This document shows positions 1-8,701 of a stretch of DNA of 64,000 nucleotides, one piece after another. The stretch lies in NCBI GenBank assembly GCA_937894065.1, contig CALCST010000036.1, forward strand, positions 28,737-92,736, given 5' to 3'. The translations under genes were made by a program, and so were the position numbers. The notes under the pieces were generated by a model. That model saw nothing but the letters and a program-made list of their open reading frames with translations, ran no database searches and was not told where the DNA came from. Each line of letters opens with the position of its first letter. Position 1 is the stretch's first letter. The stretch comes from an uncultured Parabacteroides sp. GTDB lineage: Bacteria > Bacteroidota > Bacteroidia > Bacteroidales > Tannerellaceae.

Positions 1-419
1 AACCACTGCATATATTCACGGGCTAGAGGCAAAAGCCTTTCGGAACTGCCTAGACCGACAGCCAGTTTGTCGATGAAGCAAAAACTTATTCCCGACAGAA
101 GAATTATGGAAAACGACATTACAAACATAGCTTGTGTTATGTTCACTCTTGCTGCGTCGGTTTTCTTTTGTGCCAAATATACCGATGCAACAACAGATGC
201 TCCGATTCCGAACATCAATGCTATGCCGGTATTAACCATGAATAATGGAGCTGTAATATTAACTGCGGCCAGAGCATCACTTCCTATTCCTTTTCCCACA
301 AATATACCATCAGTGATAATGAAAACAGCAGAAAATACCATTCCCAAAATAGTAGGAAGTAATAGCTTGCGAAACAAAGTGGAGACTTTCATTGTCCCGA
401 AATCAATCTTTTTGTCCAT
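1..419 (-). CDS. MATE-family efflux transporter, N-terminal part (cut by window edge)
   Basis: Reading leftward from an ATG at 419, an open frame of 139 codons runs off the window without a stop. It begins MDKKIDFGTMKVSTLFRKLL and continues PTILGMVFSAVFIITDGIFV, then GKGIGSDALAAVNITAPL, the usual first membrane helices and loop of MATE (MatE) multidrug/sodium antiporters. Further hydrophobic helices follow (MFGIGASVVASVYLAQKK; FSIILLSGISFCFIDKL). The family exports drugs or metabolites across the inner membrane in exchange for Na+ or H+; the substrate here cannot be told. A -7 box TACTTTTG lies about 40 bases upstream (465 to 458). Only about a third of a usual 440-460 residue protein is present. 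Confidence 0.85.
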   Translation of the reverse strand, partial: MDKKIDFGTMKVSTLFRKLLLPTILGMVFSAVFIITDGIFVGKGIGSDALAAVNITAPLFMVNTGIALMFGIGASVVASVYLAQKKTDAARVNITQAMFVMSFSIILLSGISFCFIDKLAVGLGSSERLLPLAREYMQW

Positions 420-457
420 CTTTTGATTATCAGTATTTAATTTTTTAGAAACGCTGG

Positions 458-465
458 CAAAAGTA
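458..465 (-). promoter_or_regulatory. -7 box of the MATE transporter gene
   Basis: The reverse strand reads TACTTTTG, matching the Bacteroidetes primary sigma -7 consensus TAnnTTTG, 38 bases before the start codon. No good TTTG -33 element is seen at the expected distance. Confidence 0.55.
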
Positions 466-571
466 AGACTCTTTGAACGGATAAAGATTAACAAATGGTA
501 ATTTCGGAGTATACGGAAAAATAAAGGGAGAGATTAGTGCGGAAGGTTTTGTCGGTAATAAATTATGAAAC

Positions 572-637
572 AAAAAACACTGTGAATAGAGAGATTACAA
601 GCATCATATCAATATAATCTCCGTATTCGCAGTGTTT
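572..637 (-). terminator. Terminator after trpB2
   Basis: A long imperfect hairpin: AAACACTGTGAATA near 575-588 pairs with TATTCGCAGTGTTT at 624-637, and the stem continues inward through GAGATTA/TAATCTC. Read leftward, the stem is followed by a T-rich run (TTTTTTGTTT). It lies 20 bases past the trpB2 stop and before the MATE gene. Confidence 0.8.
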
Positions 638-657
638 CTGTGTTGTATTATTCAGAA

Positions 658-2019
658 TCAGATAATCTTTTCCAATTCGCTGATGTTTCGTGCAACTTCT
701 TCGTCTGTTACTTCATAGTTACGTAAATCACCTGAAATATACATATCATAAGCAGCCATATCAATCAATCCGTGACCAGAAAGGTTGAACAGAATTGTGC
801 GTGGCTTACCTTCGATTTTTGCTTGTTCAGCTTCTCTGATTGCTGCAGCAATAGCGTGTGAAGATTCCGGAGCTGGGATAATGCCTTCAGCTTGAGCAAA
901 CAAAGTGGCAGCTTTGAATGTTTCCAATTGCTGAATATCTACAGCGCTCATCAGGTCTTCTTTCAATAGCTGACTTACGATAGAGCCAGCACCATGATAA
1001 CGCAAACCACCAGCATGGATATTAGCCGGAGCAAAATTATGTCCGAGTGTGAACATAGGAATAAGCGGAGTATAACCGGCTTCGTCTCCAAAGTCATACT
1101 GGAATTGTCCGCGAGTCAATTTAGGACATGATGCAGGTTCAGCAGCTACAATACGTATTTCTTTACCTTCGTTAAGCTTATGACGCAAGAATGGGAATGT
1201 AATACCTGAGAAGTTTGAACCACCGCCGAAGCAACCGATAACTACATCAGGATATTCGCCAGCCATTTCCATCTGCTTTTCAGCTTCAAGTCCGATAACA
1301 GTTTGGTGAAGCATAACATGGTTCATCACACTACCAAGAGTGTATTTGCAGTTTGGTGTCTGCATAGCCAATTCTACAGCTTCAGAAATAGCCGTACCAA
1401 GACTTCCCTGATAGTTTGGAGTGTCAGTCAGGATTTTTCTTCCTGCCTTTGTACTCATACTAGGAGAAGCAATAACCTGAGCTCCGAAAGTCTGCATTAT
1501 AGAACGGCGATAAGGTTTCTGGTGATAACTTACTTTCACCATATATACAGCCAGTTCCAGACCGAAAGCCTTTGCAGCGTATGACAAAGCTGCACCCCAT
1601 TGTCCGGCACCAGTTTCAGTAGTAATGTTTGTTACTCCTTCCTGTTTGCAATAGTAAGCCTGAGCAATAGCCGAGTTAAGTTTGTGTGAGCCGATAGGGC
1701 TGACACTTTCGTTCTTGAAATATATATGAGCCGGAGTGTCTAATGCTTTTTCCAATCCGTAAGCGCGTACAAGAGGAGTTGGTCGCCAAACCTTATATAA
1801 ATCTCTAACCTCTTCAGGAATTTCAATCCATGCATCAGTAGTATTCATCTCCTGATGTGCAGCAGCTTTTGAGAACAAAGGATATAAGTCTTCTTCCTTC
1901 ATCGGCTGCTTTGTCTTAGGGTTAAGCATTGGCATTGGCTTGTTCTTCATGTCAGCCACTATATTATACCAAGCAGTTGGTATGTCTTTTTCTTCTAATA
2001 AGAACTTTTTTGTACTCAT
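658..2019 (-). CDS. trpB: TrpB2-type tryptophan synthase beta-like PLP enzyme
   Basis: A 453-residue fold-type II PLP enzyme of the TrpB2 class, longer than the about 400 residues of TrpB1. The PLP lysine is in GSHKLNSA (Lys113), and the phosphate-binding glycine loop is GCFGGGSN near residue 265. ETGAGQWG and the catalytic region of TrpB are also present. TrpB condenses indole with serine to give tryptophan; TrpB2 proteins typically act without the TrpA channel partner, and their role may be indole salvage. No trpA or other trp gene is nearby, which fits. It has its own promoter (2079-2110) and its own terminator, so it is a single-gene unit. The family call is firm; the in vivo substrate is inference. 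Confidence 0.92.
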   Translation of the reverse strand: MSTKKFLLEEKDIPTAWYNIVADMKNKPMPMLNPKTKQPMKEEDLYPLFSKAAAHQEMNTTDAWIEIPEEVRDLYKVWRPTPLVRAYGLEKALDTPAHIYFKNESVSPIGSHKLNSAIAQAYYCKQEGVTNITTETGAGQWGAALSYAAKAFGLELAVYMVKVSYHQKPYRRSIMQTFGAQVIASPSMSTKAGRKILTDTPNYQGSLGTAISEAVELAMQTPNCKYTLGSVMNHVMLHQTVIGLEAEKQMEMAGEYPDVVIGCFGGGSNFSGITFPFLRHKLNEGKEIRIVAAEPASCPKLTRGQFQYDFGDEAGYTPLIPMFTLGHNFAPANIHAGGLRYHGAGSIVSQLLKEDLMSAVDIQQLETFKAATLFAQAEGIIPAPESSHAIAAAIREAEQAKIEGKPRTILFNLSGHGLIDMAAYDMYISGDLRNYEVTDEEVARNISELEKII

Positions 2020-2078
2020 GATGTAGCTTTGTTAACAATTTGAAATTAAAAACTGTAATTATCTTACCGGATAATGGG

Positions 2079-2110
2079 CAAAAGTAAGTAATAAATTTAC
2101 ATTTATCAAA
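2079..2110 (-). promoter_or_regulatory. Promoter of trpB2
   Basis: On the reverse strand TTTG (2110 to 2107) is followed after exactly 20 bases by TACTTTTG (2086 to 2079), a full Bacteroidetes -33/-7 promoter, about 60 bases before the trpB2 ATG. Confidence 0.75.
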
Positions 2111-2170
2111 TAATGGGTTTGCTTTTCTTTGAATTATTCAAGTCTGTTAATAATGATAACCGTATAAAAA

Positions 2171-2205
2171 CAACACAGCCCACAAACCGAAAGGTAAGTG
2201 GGCTG
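2171..2205 (-). terminator. Terminator after asd
   Basis: CAGCCCAC (2176-2183) pairs with GTGGGCTG (2198-2205). In the leftward direction the stem is followed by TTGTTTTTATA. It lies about 65 bases past the asd stop. Confidence 0.8.
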
Positions 2206-2268
2206 CAGTTTTAGTTTCTTCCGATTCCTTGCAGTCACTGCAAAGAAAATGTTCTTTCGAAACTTCTA

Positions 2269-3279
2269 TTATTTAATATTTCCAACCTTAACCAAATATT
2301 CTGCAATCTGAACAGCATTCAAAGCGGCACCTTTCTTAATCTGGTCGCTTACAGTCCAGAATGTCAAACCGTTTGGATTTGAAATGTCTTTGCGGATACG
2401 GCCAACGTAAACAGGATCGTGGTCAGCAACGAACAAAGGCATTGGGTATTCTTTGTTTTCAGGATTATCCTGAAGAATAATACCTTCAGCTTCTGCGAAT
2501 GCTTTGCGAGCTTCTTCAACGCTTACCGGACGTTCTGTTTCAATCCAAGTAGATTCGCTGTGTGCACGCATAACAGGAACACGTACGCAAGTTGCGCTCA
2601 CCTCGATATCTGAGTGCATGATTTTGCGTGTTTCGTTATACATCTTCATTTCCTCTTTGGTATATCCGTTTTCAGTGAAAACATCTACGTGAGGAATCAA
2701 GTTGTATGCAAGCTGGTATGCAAATTTCTCAACAGTTGGTTCTTCACCGTTGATTAGCTGTTCATACTGTTTTTTCAATTCTGCCATAGCAGTAGCACCA
2801 GCACCACTTGCAGCCTGATATGTAGAAACGTGAACACGTTTGATATGAGAAATGTTTTCGATAGCCTTCAATGCAACAACCATCTGAATAGTTGTACAGT
2901 TAGGGTTTGCGATAATTCCACGAGGACGATCCAATGCATCTTCCGGGTTTACTTCAGGAACAACCAATGGAACATCGTTGTCCATACGGAAAGCGCTAGA
3001 GTTGTCGATCATCACTGTTCCAAATTTAGTGATTGTTTCGGCAAATTTCTTTGAAGTACCGGCTCCAGCAGAAACAAAGGCAACATCAATACCCTTGAAA
3101 TCGTCATTTTCTTTTAATTCCTTGACAGTATACTGTTTACCACGGAATGTATATTCAGATCCTGCACTGCGAGATGAACCAAAAAGAACCAGCTCATCAA
3201 TTGGGAAATTTCTCTGGTCAAGCACACGAAGGAATTCTTGTCCAACGGCTCCGCTTACTCCAACAATAGCTACTTTCAT
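2269..3279 (-). CDS. asd: Aspartate-semialdehyde dehydrogenase
   Basis: A 336-residue enzyme that reduces aspartyl phosphate to aspartate semialdehyde with NADPH, the branch point to lysine/diaminopimelate, threonine and methionine. The N-terminal nucleotide-binding motif GVSGAVGQ is at residues 7-14, the catalytic cysteine is Cys128 in NPNCTTIQ, and a late segment [10 protein letters not shown] carries substrate-binding residues. Length and motifs are those of the usual bacterial Asd. The start ATG is preceded by an AT-rich leader and a -7 box at 3365 to 3358. It is flanked by its own terminator, so it is probably monocistronic. Confidence 0.96.
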   Translation of the reverse strand: MKVAIVGVSGAVGQEFLRVLDQRNFPIDELVLFGSSRSAGSEYTFRGKQYTVKELKENDDFKGIDVAFVSAGAGTSKKFAETITKFGTVMIDNSSAFRMDNDVPLVVPEVNPEDALDRPRGIIANPNCTTIQMVVALKAIENISHIKRVHVSTYQAASGAGATAMAELKKQYEQLINGEEPTVEKFAYQLAYNLIPHVDVFTENGYTKEEMKMYNETRKIMHSDIEVSATCVRVPVMRAHSESTWIETERPVSVEEARKAFAEAEGIILQDNPENKEYPMPLFVADHDPVYVGRIRKDISNPNGLTFWTVSDQIKKGAALNAVQIAEYLVKVGNIK

Positions 3280-3316
3280 TTTTTAGCGATTATTTAAATT
3301 AAAACAATAATATTAT

Positions 3317-3365
3317 TATCTTTGCTTTGTGTAGTATTTGCATACTCAAATTCGCTGCAAAGATA
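3317..3365. promoter_or_regulatory. Face-to-face promoters for asd and the lamin-tail gene
   Basis: A forward -7 box TATCTTTG is at 3317-3324 and a reverse one at 3365 to 3358. The forward box serves the gene at 3393, the reverse box serves asd. Because each promoter points across the other, the two transcripts should overlap by roughly 25-40 bases at their 5' ends. No convincing -33 TTTG is seen for either. Confidence 0.6.
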
Positions 3366-3392
3366 GTATTTTTCACTTAAAACCATATAACT

Positions 3393-5747
3393 ATGAAACA
3401 AATTGTTTTTATTTTAGCCTTATTACTTCCTATTTGTGGCTTTGCGCAGTTTTCGGATGATTTCTCAAACTCGGATTTGAATCAGAATTGGAAAGGAAAT
3501 ATCAGTAAGTTTTCTATAAAAGACGGTCAGTTATGGCTTGATGCAGAACCCGGAAAAGCGGGAATTGCTTCAATATATCATGAATATACGGCGTTTCCAA
3601 CAATGGAATGGACTTTTGATGTTCTTTTGGATGTAAATCCGAGCAGCCAGAACAAGGTAGTTATTTATCCCTGTTATAATCCGGAAAATGATGATTATAT
3701 ATATCTTAATGTTGGAGCCAGCAAGAATGCTGACTTAGATTTGTTTCGTAAAGGTGGCATTTCAATTCTTGACAACAAGCCGCGAGAACTACCTTATTCG
3801 GACTTTCCGTGTGTTGTTCATATAAAACTTACTCTTGAGAATGGGGAAAAATGGACTTTGTATTCTTCATTGGACGGTATGGAATATACGAAAGAAGGCG
3901 AGGGTATTTATGATGTGGCGAATCCGGACAATAATGTCCTTTTCCATATTCAGATGGAATATACAAAGACAAGATATAATTCTTTTGGCATTGATAATGT
4001 AAGAATTTCTGATACAATATCTGATACTCCGCTTGAACCTGAAGATTCAGAAGAAGATAACGTGGAAAAGCCTGTTTTGGAAGAAATATATTTTGTTACC
4101 TCTTCCAGATTACTGTTTGAATTCAATAAGGAAATCGATTATTCCAACGCTATTGTCACTATGTCGGAAATAGGACCGGCTACGAGATTCAACTATAATC
4201 AGGAAGCTATTGATAACAGTGAAGTGATTGTATCTTTTGCGTCAGACTTTGAAATGAACAAAGAATATGAATTGCATATTGAAGGTTTTAAGGATTTGGA
4301 TGGGAACGTCGTTCCTGCTTCGGATGAAATTCTTTGTTTTCTAGATGAAGAAGATGATGGTAGCGAAGAAGATGATGAAACAACTACTGATGAAACGGAA
4401 GATAATATTCCTGATGATGCTGTGCATATAACTGAGATAATGGCAGACCCGAAAGGCTCAATTATGCCCGAAACAGAATATGTGGAATTATATAATTCTT
4501 ATGACAGAACAGTTTCTTTGAAAAACTGGAATCTTGTTTACCGCAATGATGTTTATACTGATTTGAGCAGTGTTGTTATTCCTTCGGAATCGTATGTGAT
4601 TTTGTATCGTGAAGGAGATGAAATGAAAGAAGAACTTCTGAATTGTTCATTTGCTTTGCAGGATTTTCCTGCTAATTTGGCTAATACCGGACATAATATT
4701 CAGTTGCTTAATTCGTCGGGCACGGTTGTTGATAATGTAGATTATCCAAAGGCAACGCCCGGAGTTTCGTGGGAAAAAGGAGAAAAAGGATGGGCATTGT
4801 CGACCGATAAGAATGGAGGAACGCCCGGAACACGTAATTCATCTCCTTCGCCCGAAGAAGAGGAAGAAGAACCTGAGGACGGAGATAAAGATGAAGAAAA
4901 CAATGAGCCTTCTCCAATCCTGATTTCCGAAGGCGATATAATAATAAATGAACTTCTGCCGAATCCTTTGACTGGAGGAAGTGAATATGTTGAATTATAT
5001 AACCGCTCCGGAAAATCTCTTCCCATTTCCGGACTTGCTTTGTCAACAAGAAAGTCTGACGGAGAATTAAGAACAGTGTACCGGCTGAACTCTTTGGATA
5101 TAACTCTTGGCTCGGATGAATTCATTGTTCTTACTTCGGATGCAGAAGGAGTTACAGATAATTATTATACTCCGGACGAGAATCTGATTCATGAATTTAA
5201 AATGCCTGTTCTGTCGAACGATGGAGCTACACTTGTGTTGTATAACGCTTCGGATTCAAGTGTAGTTGACGAAGTTTCGTATGACGACAAATGGCATTCG
5301 GCAATGGTGAAAGATGAGAAAGGCGTTTCGTTGGAACGTATAAATCCTGATGGACCAAGCAGCGATTCGGAAAACTGGACTTCTGCTTCCGAAGACTCCG
5401 GATACGGAACTCCAGGTTATTTGAACTCGCAATATTTAAAGGAAAAAGATGATGATGAGCCTCTTGGAATTGAGAAGCCTGTTTATTCACCTGCTGATGG
5501 ATTATATACTATTTCTTATGCTTTGGATAAAGCAGGCTATATGGCAAATGTTTATATTTATGATATTTCTGGCAGATTGCTGGATTCGCCTTTTGTAAAG
5601 TATTCTGTCGGGACAAGTGGTGTTTTGCAGTGGAACGGATTTGTTGGCGGACGGAAACCAGTTTCGGGAGTTTATGTGATGTTTGTGGAAATATATCATC
5701 CTGAAGGTGATGTTCACAGAAAGAAATGTGCGTTTCTGATACGATGA
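3393..5747 (+). CDS. Secreted protein with two lamin-tail domains and a C-terminal sorting-like domain
   Basis: 784 residues. A signal peptide (MKQIVFILALLLPICGFA) is followed by a concanavalin-like segment (about 20-205), a bacterial Ig-like stretch (about 220-310), an acidic linker, a lamin-tail domain (about 335-460; ITEIMADPKGS, EYVELYNSYD), an EEEEE-rich linker, a second lamin-tail domain (about 515-690; IIINELLPNP, EYVELYNRSG) and a C-terminal domain (about 700-784) with YIYDISGRL and SGVYVMFVEI. The last domain resembles type IX secretion C-terminal signals and the end of PorU in this window. Lamin-tail domains are found in surface or nuclease-associated bacterial proteins; the function is unknown. 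It is likely exported to the cell surface. The two linkers are strongly acidic. Confidence 0.8.
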   Translation: MKQIVFILALLLPICGFAQFSDDFSNSDLNQNWKGNISKFSIKDGQLWLDAEPGKAGIASIYHEYTAFPTMEWTFDVLLDVNPSSQNKVVIYPCYNPENDDYIYLNVGASKNADLDLFRKGGISILDNKPRELPYSDFPCVVHIKLTLENGEKWTLYSSLDGMEYTKEGEGIYDVANPDNNVLFHIQMEYTKTRYNSFGIDNVRISDTISDTPLEPEDSEEDNVEKPVLEEIYFVTSSRLLFEFNKEIDYSNAIVTMSEIGPATRFNYNQEAIDNSEVIVSFASDFEMNKEYELHIEGFKDLDGNVVPASDEILCFLDEEDDGSEEDDETTTDETEDNIPDDAVHITEIMADPKGSIMPETEYVELYNSYDRTVSLKNWNLVYRNDVYTDLSSVVIPSESYVILYREGDEMKEELLNCSFALQDFPANLANTGHNIQLLNSSGTVVDNVDYPKATPGVSWEKGEKGWALSTDKNGGTPGTRNSSPSPEEEEEEPEDGDKDEENNEPSPILISEGDIIINELLPNPLTGGSEYVELYNRSGKSLPISGLALSTRKSDGELRTVYRLNSLDITLGSDEFIVLTSDAEGVTDNYYTPDENLIHEFKMPVLSNDGATLVLYNASDSSVVDEVSYDDKWHSAMVKDEKGVSLERINPDGPSSDSENWTSASEDSGYGTPGYLNSQYLKEKDDDEPLGIEKPVYSPADGLYTISYALDKAGYMANVYIYDISGRLLDSPFVKYSVGTSGVLQWNGFVGGRKPVSGVYVMFVEIYHPEGDVHRKKCAFLIR

Positions 5748-5756
5748 CAAATTAAA

Positions 5757-5790
5757 AAAGTCTGCTATGTTTTCCGGATAGCAGACTTTT
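5757..5790. terminator. Bidirectional terminator
   Basis: AAAAGTCTGCTAT (5757-5769) pairs perfectly with ATAGCAGACTTTT (5778-5790), loop of 8. It is placed between two convergent genes and carries T-runs on both strands. Confidence 0.9.
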
Positions 5791-5799
5791 CTATTAAAA

Positions 5800-7014
5800 T
5801 CAGAACATAAAAGAAGTTGACGCAACAAATCTATGGTTTGTGACAGTGTGAGTATGAGTTATTCTTCCTCTTTGGTCTGCCTCGCCGAACCATGCTGTTG
5901 AAGGAGAATATTCGACGCCGAATTTCCAATGGGGCAATACGTATGCACCGTAAACATTGAATGAAAGTAGCTGGCCAACTTCAAGTCCTACTCCATATTG
6001 GTCTATAATATCTTTTCCTGCTCCCAGGTTTTTCATATATCCGGCAAAGAAACCTTGTCTCCATTTCGAGCCGTGTACAATATTAATCCATGTTGAAGTC
6101 TGTCTGAAAGGAGAGTACTTCTGTTCTCCTGTCTTTTCATCACGTTCAGTCACACCTATGCCGCTCAACATACAAATATGCGATAGGTTAGAGCCATAAA
6201 TAGTTTTTGCCGACATTGTCCAGTCGTTGACGATATATTTCAGATGAGCTTCAACTGCTCCTGATGTCACTCTTTCGTTTACTTTATAAATTTCTCCATT
6301 GACATTACACTGTGTTTGCGGAACAAGAGACAACATCTGCGCTCCAATTCCGGCAGTGAAATTATCTGAAGTGAAATCTATAGAGCCATATAGCTCCGGA
6401 ATGCAGCTATGCTTGATATAGGACTCACTTTTGCCGTGCGGTCCCATAGATAGAAATTGCAATTGCCACAAGGCAGCGCCGGTAAGTTGGATTTTTCCAG
6501 TATTGAATTTATATCTTATTTGCGGAGCACGGCTGAAACCGTTGAATGGAGCTCCTGTTGATAGATTTATCATTAATGGATAAATATCTCCGAAAAGAGG
6601 ATGCCATGTTTGTCCTATTAGCAAAGATGATTTAGTCCAGTCGAGTTTCAGATAAGCATGGCGTATACGGAGTAAAGTAAAATTACTTCCATATCCTCGA
6701 AAATCTGTTTCAATTTTTGCTGAAGTCTTTATTTTCCCAATTGACGGTCCGTTTATATCAACTCCTAATCTAGTATATAAAAGATAGAAGCTGCCATTGC
6801 TTTGGTCGTTCAAATCCTTACCATTAGCATCATAATTATGATTTAAAGGATAAAGGTGAAACAAACCATCAACTATTTCAGAATTAGCTCTTGAGTTGTA
6901 GAATAAGTCTCCTCTTACCTGCCCGTAGAATTTATATGAGAAATTATCCTTTTGTGAGTAACAAGTAAGGGATAGTAAGCTTAAAAAAACTGTCAAAAGA
7001 GATTTTGTATTCAT
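5800..7014 (-). CDS. Outer-membrane beta-barrel protein of unknown function
   Basis: 404 residues with a signal peptide (MNTKSLLTVFLSLLSLTCYS). The mature part consists of alternating amphipathic strands (FYGQVRGDLFYNS, LLRIRHAYLKLDW, PQIRYKFNTGKIQLTGAALW) and ends in SFMF, the terminal aromatic residue typical of proteins inserted by BamA. It looks like a porin-like barrel (the DcaP/OprP-like 'outer membrane protein' of Bacteroidetes). No substrate can be assigned. A -7 box TATCTTTG lies at 7063 to 7056. It is transcribed alone and ends at the shared bidirectional terminator. Confidence 0.75.
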   Translation of the reverse strand: MNTKSLLTVFLSLLSLTCYSQKDNFSYKFYGQVRGDLFYNSRANSEIVDGLFHLYPLNHNYDANGKDLNDQSNGSFYLLYTRLGVDINGPSIGKIKTSAKIETDFRGYGSNFTLLRIRHAYLKLDWTKSSLLIGQTWHPLFGDIYPLMINLSTGAPFNGFSRAPQIRYKFNTGKIQLTGAALWQLQFLSMGPHGKSESYIKHSCIPELYGSIDFTSDNFTAGIGAQMLSLVPQTQCNVNGEIYKVNERVTSGAVEAHLKYIVNDWTMSAKTIYGSNLSHICMLSGIGVTERDEKTGEQKYSPFRQTSTWINIVHGSKWRQGFFAGYMKNLGAGKDIIDQYGVGLEVGQLLSFNVYGAYVLPHWKFGVEYSPSTAWFGEADQRGRITHTHTVTNHRFVASTSFMF

Positions 7015-7055
7015 GTGTTTTTTGTTGAATGATTGTCTGCCTAATTTTTCTTTGG

Positions 7056-7063
7056 CAAAGATA
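7056..7063 (-). promoter_or_regulatory. -7 box of the barrel-protein gene
   Basis: The reverse strand reads TATCTTTG, 41 bases before the ATG at 7014. Confidence 0.55.
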
Positions 7064-7091
7064 ATGTTTTTTTGATATTAATCAATGATTT

Positions 7092-7244
7092 AAGTATCGT
7101 AAGTTGCTCAACTTAAAAGTAAATAAAGCTTTAGATACAAGTAAACAAGGTCATAATATCTGTAATTTCACGAATTACTATCTAAAAATCTTGTTAACTT
7201 GCCTTTTGTCAACTTGTTATCTGTAAGTTGAGCTTGCGAAACTT
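7092..7244. repeat. Inverted-repeat-bounded element, copy 1
   Basis: About 153 bp. The left end (7092-7114) is a degenerate version, and the right end (7225-7244, AAGTTGAGCTTGCGAAACTT) the complement, of AAGTTTCGCAAGCTCAACTT. Inside are TTTAGATACAAG with AAACAAGG on the left and CTTGTTAACTTG, TCAACTTGTTATCTG on the right, so the whole unit can fold into a long hairpin. No protein is encoded. The same parts recur in copy 2 at 7402-7541. Confidence 0.75.
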
Positions 7245-7300
7245 GGAACAATAGTCTATGCGTAATATAGTAATATTTATGGGAGCAAACTATATATACT

Positions 7301-7390
7301 AACTTCGCCACAACTGTGATTTGATTTCGCCACATTTGTGACTTAATTAAATCACAACTGTGACCTAATTTCGCCACAGCTGTGGCGAAG
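7301..7390. repeat. Tandem palindrome array A (22-bp period, four units)
   Basis: Four palindromic cores, CACAACTGTG, CACATTTGTG, CACAACTGTG and CACAGCTGTG, start at 7309, 7331, 7353 and 7375: exactly 22 bp apart each time. Three of the four are preceded by TTCGC. The last unit extends to a perfect TTCGCCACAGCTGTGGCGAA. The array lies between the two inverted-repeat-bounded elements. Confidence 0.85.
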
Positions 7391-7401
7391 ATAATATGTT
7401 T

Positions 7402-7541
7402 AAGTTTCGCAAATAGCTCAACTTAAAAGTTAACAAGGCTTCAGATACAAGTTTACAAGGTTAAAAACATCTGCAGCTTTAAGATTATTATATAAAAAAA
7501 CTCTTTTCAACTTGTTATCTGAAAGTTGAGATTGCAAACTT
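7402..7541. repeat. Inverted-repeat-bounded element, copy 2
   Basis: About 140 bp with the same plan as copy 1. The left end (7402-7424) contains AAGTTTCGCAA and AGCTCAACTT, the interior has AAAGTTAACAAGG and TTCAGATACAAG, and the right half has TCAACTTGTTATCTG followed by AAGTTGAGATTGCAAACTT (7523-7541). With copy 1 and array A it fills the 618-base gene-free gap 7015-7632. Nothing else is visible there. Confidence 0.75.
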
Positions 7542-7632
7542 GAGACTTTAAAATTAGGCTATAAAACTTTATAAACCTACTTGTGTGATTAGAACTAAAA
7601 TACTATTTTTACGCAAAATAAAAAACCGGACT

Positions 7633-8322
7633 ATGAAACAGTTACCAATCAGTAAATGGGCCGAAGATGACAGACCACGTGAGAAAATGTTGCAACAAGG
7701 AGCTTCAGCGTTGACAAATGCTGAGTTGTTGGGAATTCTGTTGGGCTCAGGAAATTCAGAAGAAACGGCTGTAGGCTTGGCACAGCGTATCCTTTCATCT
7801 TACAACAATAATCTTAATGAACTTGGAAAGAAAACGCCTCAGGATTTGGAAAAAGAATTCAAGGGCGTTGGCCCTGCAAAAGCTGTAACCGTCCTTGCGG
7901 CAATTGAATTGGGCAGACGCCGTGCGAAGGAGGAAATCCCAATCAGAACACGTATTACATGCAGCCGTGATATTTACGAAACACTTCATCCGCAACTTGC
8001 AGATTTGGCGCACGAGGAATTTTGGGTTATTTATCTGAACCGGGCAAATAAAATTATCGAGCAGAAAAAGATAGGTCAGGGCGGAACGGGTGAGGTGGTT
8101 GCTGATATAATGCTCATATTGCGTACGGCTCTTATGGTTCTTTCTCCGGCAATTGTGGTGGTTCATAATCATCCTTCGGGAAATTGCAAGCCCAGCAGAC
8201 AGGACGATTTGCTGACAGGAAGAATAAAGGAGGCTTGCCGGAGTTTGAATATTCAGATGCTTGACCATGTTATCGTTTCGGACGGACAATATTATAGTTA
8301 TGCAGATGAAGGGCGTTTGTGA
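7633..8322 (+). CDS. radC: RadC-family JAB/MPN protein
   Basis: 229 residues from the ATG at 7633 (MKQLPISKWAEDDRPREK), which is the conserved RadC N-terminus; an in-frame upstream GTG would add a non-conserved stretch. An N-terminal helix-hairpin-helix region (about 20-90, with FKGVGPAKA) is followed by a JAMM metal-site motif, HNHPSGN with a downstream Asp in PSRQDD. The family was named as a DNA-repair protein, but that role is not established, and its biochemical activity remains uncertain. It starts a rightward group with the MIP18-like and LpxH-like genes (gaps of 42 and 19 bases). Confidence 0.92.
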   Translation: MKQLPISKWAEDDRPREKMLQQGASALTNAELLGILLGSGNSEETAVGLAQRILSSYNNNLNELGKKTPQDLEKEFKGVGPAKAVTVLAAIELGRRRAKEEIPIRTRITCSRDIYETLHPQLADLAHEEFWVIYLNRANKIIEQKKIGQGGTGEVVADIMLILRTALMVLSPAIVVVHNHPSGNCKPSRQDDLLTGRIKEACRSLNIQMLDHVIVSDGQYYSYADEGRL

Positions 8323-8364
8323 AAAGAGTTTTTTGATTATTTTTGCCAAAAAATCAGGTAAATA

Positions 8365-8682
8365 ATGAATAACGAATTTTTGCAGACAGAAGAAGCTATC
8401 GTTGCGATGCTGAAAACAGTATATGACCCGGAAATACCGGTTAATATTTATGACCTTGGACTAGTGTATAAGGTTGACGTTGACGAAGAAAAGAATGTTA
8501 CAATAGATATGACTCTTACAGCGCCTAACTGTCCGGCTGCTGATTTTATTGTTGAGGATGTAAGAATGAAGGTGGAGTCGATTTCGGATGTAAAGAGTGT
8601 TGACGTAAACCTTGTGTTCGAGCCGGAGTGGGACAAGGATATGATGACAGAGGAGGCAAAACTGGAGCTTGGTTTCCTTTAA
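8365..8682 (+). CDS. MIP18/DUF59-family protein (SufT-like iron-sulfur assembly factor)
   Basis: 105 residues. The DUF59 signature is clear: VYDPEIPVNIYDLGLVYKV near residues 18-36 and the cysteine motif TLTAPNCPAADFI near 50-62. In bacteria this family (SufT, PaaD relatives) helps mature iron-sulfur proteins. No suf genes are visible nearby, so the link to the SUF pathway rests on the family alone. It sits 42 bases after radC and 19 before the LpxH-like gene, probably in one transcript. Confidence 0.88.
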   Translation: MNNEFLQTEEAIVAMLKTVYDPEIPVNIYDLGLVYKVDVDEEKNVTIDMTLTAPNCPAADFIVEDVRMKVESISDVKSVDVNLVFEPEWDKDMMTEEAKLELGFL

Positions 8683-8701
8683 AAACAAATCATAACGATA
8701 A

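Noticed and set aside
67..426. Open frame of 119 codons on + strand at the left edge
   Set aside because: The opposite strand encodes a clear MATE transporter N-terminus over the same bases.
658..2019. Part of a tryptophan operon
   Set aside because: Promoter and terminator bound this single gene and no other trp gene is near; the sequence is the standalone TrpB2 class.
7168..7377. Open frame of 69 codons on - strand
   Set aside because: It is made of the repeat element and array A; the residues mirror the palindromes.
7301..7390. CRISPR-like array
   Set aside because: The repeated units are contiguous 22-bp palindromes with no unique 30-40 bp spacers, and there are no cas genes.
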